Origin: an uncultured Helicobacter sp. | GTDB lineage: Bacteria; Campylobacterota; Campylobacteria; Campylobacterales; Helicobacteraceae | DNA: 64,000 bases | Direction: 5' to 3' | Assembly: GCA_944326445.1 (NCBI GenBank) | Contig: CALVDZ010000004.1 | Coordinates: 62,001 to 126,000 of the forward strand | Shown: positions 61,020 to 64,000 of the stretch, piece by piece | Layout: every line of letters begins with the position of its first letter | Numbering within the stretch: the stretch's first letter is position 1 | Position numbers and translations under genes: made by a program | Notes under the pieces: model-generated | What the model was told of the DNA's origin: nothing | The model's database searches: none | What the model saw: only the letters and a program-made list of their open reading frames with translations

Positions 61020-61663
61020 ATAACACAAGCTTGAAATCAAAACACAAGCAAACTTAGAATCCTTAAAGCTAAAGCTCAGAATCCAAACAGAGCAATCTAA
61101 AATCTTAAAATCTTTTTAAGCTTTTAGATTTGTCTATGAATCTAAGAAAACTCAAATCTAAGAGTCTAGTGATTCCAAGATTCTAAAGACATATTTCTTA
61201 GATACTCTTTCCCTTATATATACTATCTAATAAGGGCAGAAATTAATTTCCAAACTTTTCAAAAACATTTAAGACAGGGGGTTTAGAAAAGTTTTAAGGG
61301 AACAGCGCGGGTATCCACAGAGGGGTTGGCAGCAAAATTTTTTGTTTGCTTGGCTTTAAGGCTTGTTTAATTTTTTTGTGGGTACAGTGCTACCCAAATT
61401 TTTCTGCTCAATCTCCAAAGCTTAAAAATAGCTTTCAAATCTTAGAATCTAGATTCTGTGTATTGCTTTGTTTTTTCGCAAAAAGGGGTGTTATCCCCTC
61501 CCCGCACTCTCAAAGCCCCGAAAAAGCCGCCGCTTTTTGCGCAGCCAAAAGTATATCTTTTGGCGGGAGAGCCTCGCTGTATCCTTGTCTAGTTAAAAAT
61601 GCTAAAAATGCACTACTGCATTTTTTTTAACGCATTTTTAACACCACGACAAGGGCGAGTGTC

Positions 61664-61843
61664 GGTTGGTGCTATCGCACCTCCACATTGATTTGATTTT
61701 TGCTTTGCAAAAATGGCAGAATCTAAAGATTCTAAATCTTTAGATTCTGCTTAGGCCTCGTGCTACCGCACGCACTATTTGTATTTGGCAAAGCCTTGAT
61801 AAGGTTTTTCAGCGTTGTGGATTCTGTGAGTTGCTTAGATTCT
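61664..61843 (-). repeat. Inverted repeat flanking the element, right copy
   Basis: Reverse complement of 16210-16379, with an identical 55-base centre (61741-61795). The inner end lies in a GC-richer stretch with a hairpin CGACA/TGTCG. The repeat is followed by more AGATTCT heptamers. Confidence 0.8.
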
Positions 61844-61964
61844 GAATCTGTGGGGATAGATTCTAAAATGGTTTTGGATTCTGAATCTGCCTTACATTCC
61901 GCGCTTGGCTTGTCCCCTTGGCGTGGTGTGGATTCTGCAATGCCAATATTGCACACAAAAAAAT

Positions 61965-62068
61965 TAGTCATTGCAGTGGGGCTTGTGGAGTTTTTGGCGG
62001 GTTTGGGGGTGGGAGCTACCTAGAGGGTAGTGACTATCCCCAAACCCGCCAAATCTACACAATGATTA
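61965..62068. repeat. Hairpin family I (GGGAGCTACC core), copy 3
   Basis: Perfect 16-bp arms TTTGGCGGGTTTGGGG (61993-62008) and CCCCAAACCCGCCAAA (62038-62053) surround GTGGGAGCTACC-tagag-GGTAGTGAC. Further pairs TTGTG/CACAA and TTAGTCATT/AATGATTA extend it outward. It stands at the convergent end of the PAS-protein gene. Confidence 0.7.
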
Positions 62069-62106
62069 CCCAAGGAGCCATTTTCCCTGCACAAAAGCTC
62101 AATGCC

Positions 62107-62625
62107 CTAAACACAGCCATACCACCCACTTACCTCCCCCTGCTCCTGCAAATGCACACACAACCCCTCATAGCTCATACCAACGCGCGCCAAAATCTCT
62201 TGGAGCTTTTTTAGCGAGGACTCCATACCGCCCTCCTTTTCTGCCTCTAGGAGCTGCTTATACACGCCCTCTAGGGTTTTCACGCCCTCCTTGCTGGGGC
62301 AGCGCCTCACCGAGTAGTAGCCTATCATCTCCCCACTGCTATTATATGAAGGCGTGATATTGGCAAATACCCAATACGCCTGCTGCTGCTTGCTAAGATT
62401 TTTAACAAAAGCAAAAAACTCCCGCCCACTCTCTATGCTCTCCCATAGCAGCCTAAAGGCTATGCGCGGCATATCGGGATGGCGAATGAGATTATGAGGC
62501 TTATACAAAAACTCCCTCTCACTATACCCGCTAAAGCGCGCAAAGTCGTCATTCCCATAGGTGATCCTGCCGCGCAAATCCGTCTTTGATGTGATGAGTG
62601 AATCTTGGGGTAAGAAAATCTCCAT
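62107..62625 (-). CDS. PAS-domain sensory protein
   Basis: 172 residues from ATG 62625 (AGGAGG upstream). An Aer-like PAS domain fills residues ~10-115: DLRGRITYGNDDFARFSGYS, LIRHPDMPRIAFRLLWESIE, FVKNLSKQQQAYWVFANITP and GEMIGYYSVRRCP. PAS domains of this type bind FAD or heme and sense redox state. No output domain or membrane helix follows, so it probably signals through a separate partner, possibly a chemoreceptor complex. Confidence 0.85.
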   Translation of the reverse strand: MEIFLPQDSLITSKTDLRGRITYGNDDFARFSGYSEREFLYKPHNLIRHPDMPRIAFRLLWESIESGREFFAFVKNLSKQQQAYWVFANITPSYNSSGEMIGYYSVRRCPSKEGVKTLEGVYKQLLEAEKEGGMESSLKKLQEILARVGMSYEGLCVHLQEQGEVSGWYGCV

Positions 62626-62857
62626 ATCTGTGCTACCTCCTAGGGCGTTATAGAATCTACAAAATGAGTATAGCACAAAGCCTTGGCTGTGTGCGTGCCT
62701 ACCCCTCTTTTGTGCCCCTTAAGGCAAATATTTGGTAATTTCTACACAAGCCCGCCCCTGCACTCCCACTTCTCTACTCCTGCGCGCCCGCACTCCTCTT
62801 TAAGTTTAGCTTTTTTGCTACAATCCGATTTGTAGCCAACAAACTCTTCTAAGGATT

Positions 62858-64000
62858 ATGATGATACAAAAACCCCTCTACTCTCTAGCCCTAGCCTCCC
62901 TAGCCTGCTCGAGCTGCGCGTGGGCGTATGACACACTCGATGACGCGCTAAAAAATGGCATATCAAATGGCGATGTGGTGCTCTATGGCTCTAGCACAAG
63001 CATAAATGGCGGGGCAGCGCACGCGGGCAGCGATCTAAGCAATAGCGGGTATGTCGCAGGCAGCATAGGCTTAGCCTACCGCTCGGGATTTTATAAAACT
63101 TGGCGTTTTATGATAAGCTTCCGTGCCGCAAAGGCATTGTATGAAGCGGACAAAAACTCCCTATGGCTTGATGATATAAACTCCCCAAACCGCGCAGGCT
63201 CCACAGGCGATGCGTCTAAGGACTTCTACTCCGCCTACCGCGCTATGCTCGGGCAGTCGTATTTAGAATACTTCGATGGCGACACCAGCGTGCGCGCGGG
63301 GCGGATCTTTGCCAAAAGCGAGTGGGCAGATCGCCTCATTGATGGAATCTATGTGCGCAATAAATCCCTCCAAAACACGCTTATTGAGGCGTTTTGGGCA
63401 AAATCAAGCGGCTATGTGCAATACAACAAAATGACAGGAATGTATGAGATAAACCCCCATAGCGGCTTTGGCTTACTCAATGCAAGTATCCAATACACCT
63501 TTGAGCATCTGCTTTCCCTCAAGGCTTATGGGATTTTCACGCCCTCCATCTTTAGTGCCGCAGGATTCAAAGCTGGGCTCAAATACGAAGTCTCCAACTC
63601 CTACCTAGGCGCGAGCGCGAACTTCACCACAAGCTTTGAGGGCGCACATAGTCTCGTGGGTAGTGCTGCGGGCAATGGAGTAGTCTTTGATGCGCGCGCG
63701 TTTGTGGGCGTGAAGGACTTTATAGAAACTATGCGCAATGGCTTGGAGATAAGCGGGGGCTACATTATGAGCGGCGCAAATGGTATAGGCAGCCTCAATA
63801 TCATCGGCAACAACATAAGCCCATTTTTTATGTGGGGCGGAAGGGCGTTTTTGCTGGGGAGCGACGCCTCGCTGGGGCTTGGTAAGATAAATTTTAGTAT
63901 CGATAGAATCTCCCTCGCACTCGTGTATGGCAGCACGAGATTTCATAATCCGTATTCTGCGCTAGGCAGGGTGCAGGGGGGCTATGATCGTGTCAATGAG
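62858..64000 (+). CDS. Opr-type outer-membrane porin (3' end outside window)
   Basis: Open to the right edge, at least 381 residues. The start ATG 62858 or 62861 follows AAGGA. Signal peptide 1-24 (ending CAWA). The mature part begins YDTLDDALKNGISNGDVVLYG, like the Opr-family porins of Campylobacterota. Amphipathic strands follow (SLGLAYRSGFYKTWRF; GRIFAKSEWADRLIDG; GLEISGGYIMSGANGIGS). The 16-strand barrel is incomplete here. It is the major class of diffusion porin in these bacteria. Confidence 0.82.
   Translation, partial: MMIQKPLYSLALASLACSSCAWAYDTLDDALKNGISNGDVVLYGSSTSINGGAAHAGSDLSNSGYVAGSIGLAYRSGFYKTWRFMISFRAAKALYEADKNSLWLDDINSPNRAGSTGDASKDFYSAYRAMLGQSYLEYFDGDTSVRAGRIFAKSEWADRLIDGIYVRNKSLQNTLIEAFWAKSSGYVQYNKMTGMYEINPHSGFGLLNASIQYTFEHLLSLKAYGIFTPSIFSAAGFKAGLKYEVSNSYLGASANFTTSFEGAHSLVGSAAGNGVVFDARAFVGVKDFIETMRNGLEISGGYIMSGANGIGSLNIIGNNISPFFMWGGRAFLLGSDASLGLGKINFSIDRISLALVYGSTRFHNPYSALGRVQGGYDRVNE

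Larger units (their letters stand above)
16380..61663. mobile_element. Integrative and conjugative element with VirB/D4 secretion system
   Basis: The block carries a VirB2-B3-B4-B6-B7-B8-B9-B10-B11-VirD4 series, a relaxase, MobC-like, topoisomerase, SSB, ArdC-like, ParA and a tyrosine recombinase. This is the full kit for excision, transfer and maintenance. Related gene sets are known from the Helicobacter pylori TfS3/TfS4 elements. Base composition is visibly more AT-rich than the flanks. The limits given are the inner edges of the flanking inverted repeat and are approximate, as no direct-repeat attachment site was found. No tRNA lies at either end. A VirB1 transglycosylase was not seen. 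Confidence 0.85.
60073..61663. other. Long gene-free region upstream of the relaxase
   Basis: About 1.6 kb without a convincing gene. It contains AT-rich DNA, the perfect 10-bp-arm palindrome at 60400-60421, a degenerate CTTAAGAGC array at about 60700-61020 and an AGGGGTTGGCAGC-containing GC-richer stretch near 61310. Short open frames here (for example 61346-61630) look accidental. An origin of transfer, the right attachment site or noncoding RNAs could lie here. Confidence 0.55.

Noticed and set aside
60798..61040. Leucine-rich 80-codon minus-strand gene
   Set aside because: Produced by the degenerate CTTAAGAGC array; no ribosome site. A decayed repetitive gene cannot be excluded.
61346..61630. 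94-codon frame near the right end
   Set aside because: No ribosome site, unusual composition, and it overlaps hairpin DNA.

Overview
The window looks like an enterohepatic Helicobacter or a close Campylobacterota relative. The evidence is the ligA, nadB, truB-csrA-ispE and gap-pgi chromosomal genes, encoded CCA ends on the tRNAs, initiator tRNA(CAT), homopolymeric G tracts in surface-modification genes, Opr-type porins, and a great excess of the heptamer AGATTCT/AGAATCT. The species cannot be named from the sequence. By eye, the chromosomal arms are clearly richer in G+C than the central block. The AT-richest part is an accessory stretch at about 35.2-41.5 kb.

Left chromosomal arm (1-16.2 kb): the 3' end of ligA; a phase-variable glycosyltransferase that is out of frame here (11 G); tRNA-fMet and tRNA-Gln; nadB; a small lipoprotein; a DciA/DUF721-like protein; a c-type cytochrome; a chemoreceptor; truB-csrA-ispE plus an exported protein; rdgB; tRNA-Arg(CCT); gap-pgi; an outer-membrane barrel protein; a YggS-family protein; and a phase-variable SAM methyltransferase that is also out of frame (12 G). 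Intergenic spaces hold three dispersed repeat families that fold into hairpins whose arms differ between copies yet stay complementary.

Central block (about 16.4-61.7 kb): an integrative and conjugative element. It encodes a VirB/D4-type secretion system (VirB2, B3, B4, B6, a B7-like lipoprotein, B8, B9, B10, B11, VirD4 and a separate VirB5/TrbJ-like protein), a MobC-like accessory protein, a relaxase, a topoisomerase, SSB, an ArdC-type antirestriction protein, a Toprim protein, a ParA partition ATPase and a XerT-like tyrosine recombinase. Cargo includes a secreted thermonuclease, an Mrr-like nuclease with an unknown partner, two DNA methyltransferases, an outer-membrane protein, a HipA/CtkA-like kinase and a thymidine-kinase-like protein. 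Inverted copies of a roughly 170-bp repeat lie on either side of the block.

Two promoter architectures recur inside the element. Class A (three copies) has two TATGTGCATA dyads exactly 32 bp apart and a TANNAT -10 box exactly 20 bp further on. It stands before the TrbJ-like gene, the ArdC/SSB operon and the Toprim operon. Class P (four copies) has an AAGGGAT box exactly 57 bp before TATAAT and stands before operons of small unknown proteins, one of which continues into a DUF4942 methyltransferase and the recombinase gene. They suggest two regulons controlling transfer/establishment and accessory functions. These modules, a fully nested overlapping gene pair, and the covarying hairpin families are the least familiar items in the window.

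Right chromosomal arm (61.8-64 kb): a PAS-domain protein and the 5' part of an Opr-type porin that runs off the window.
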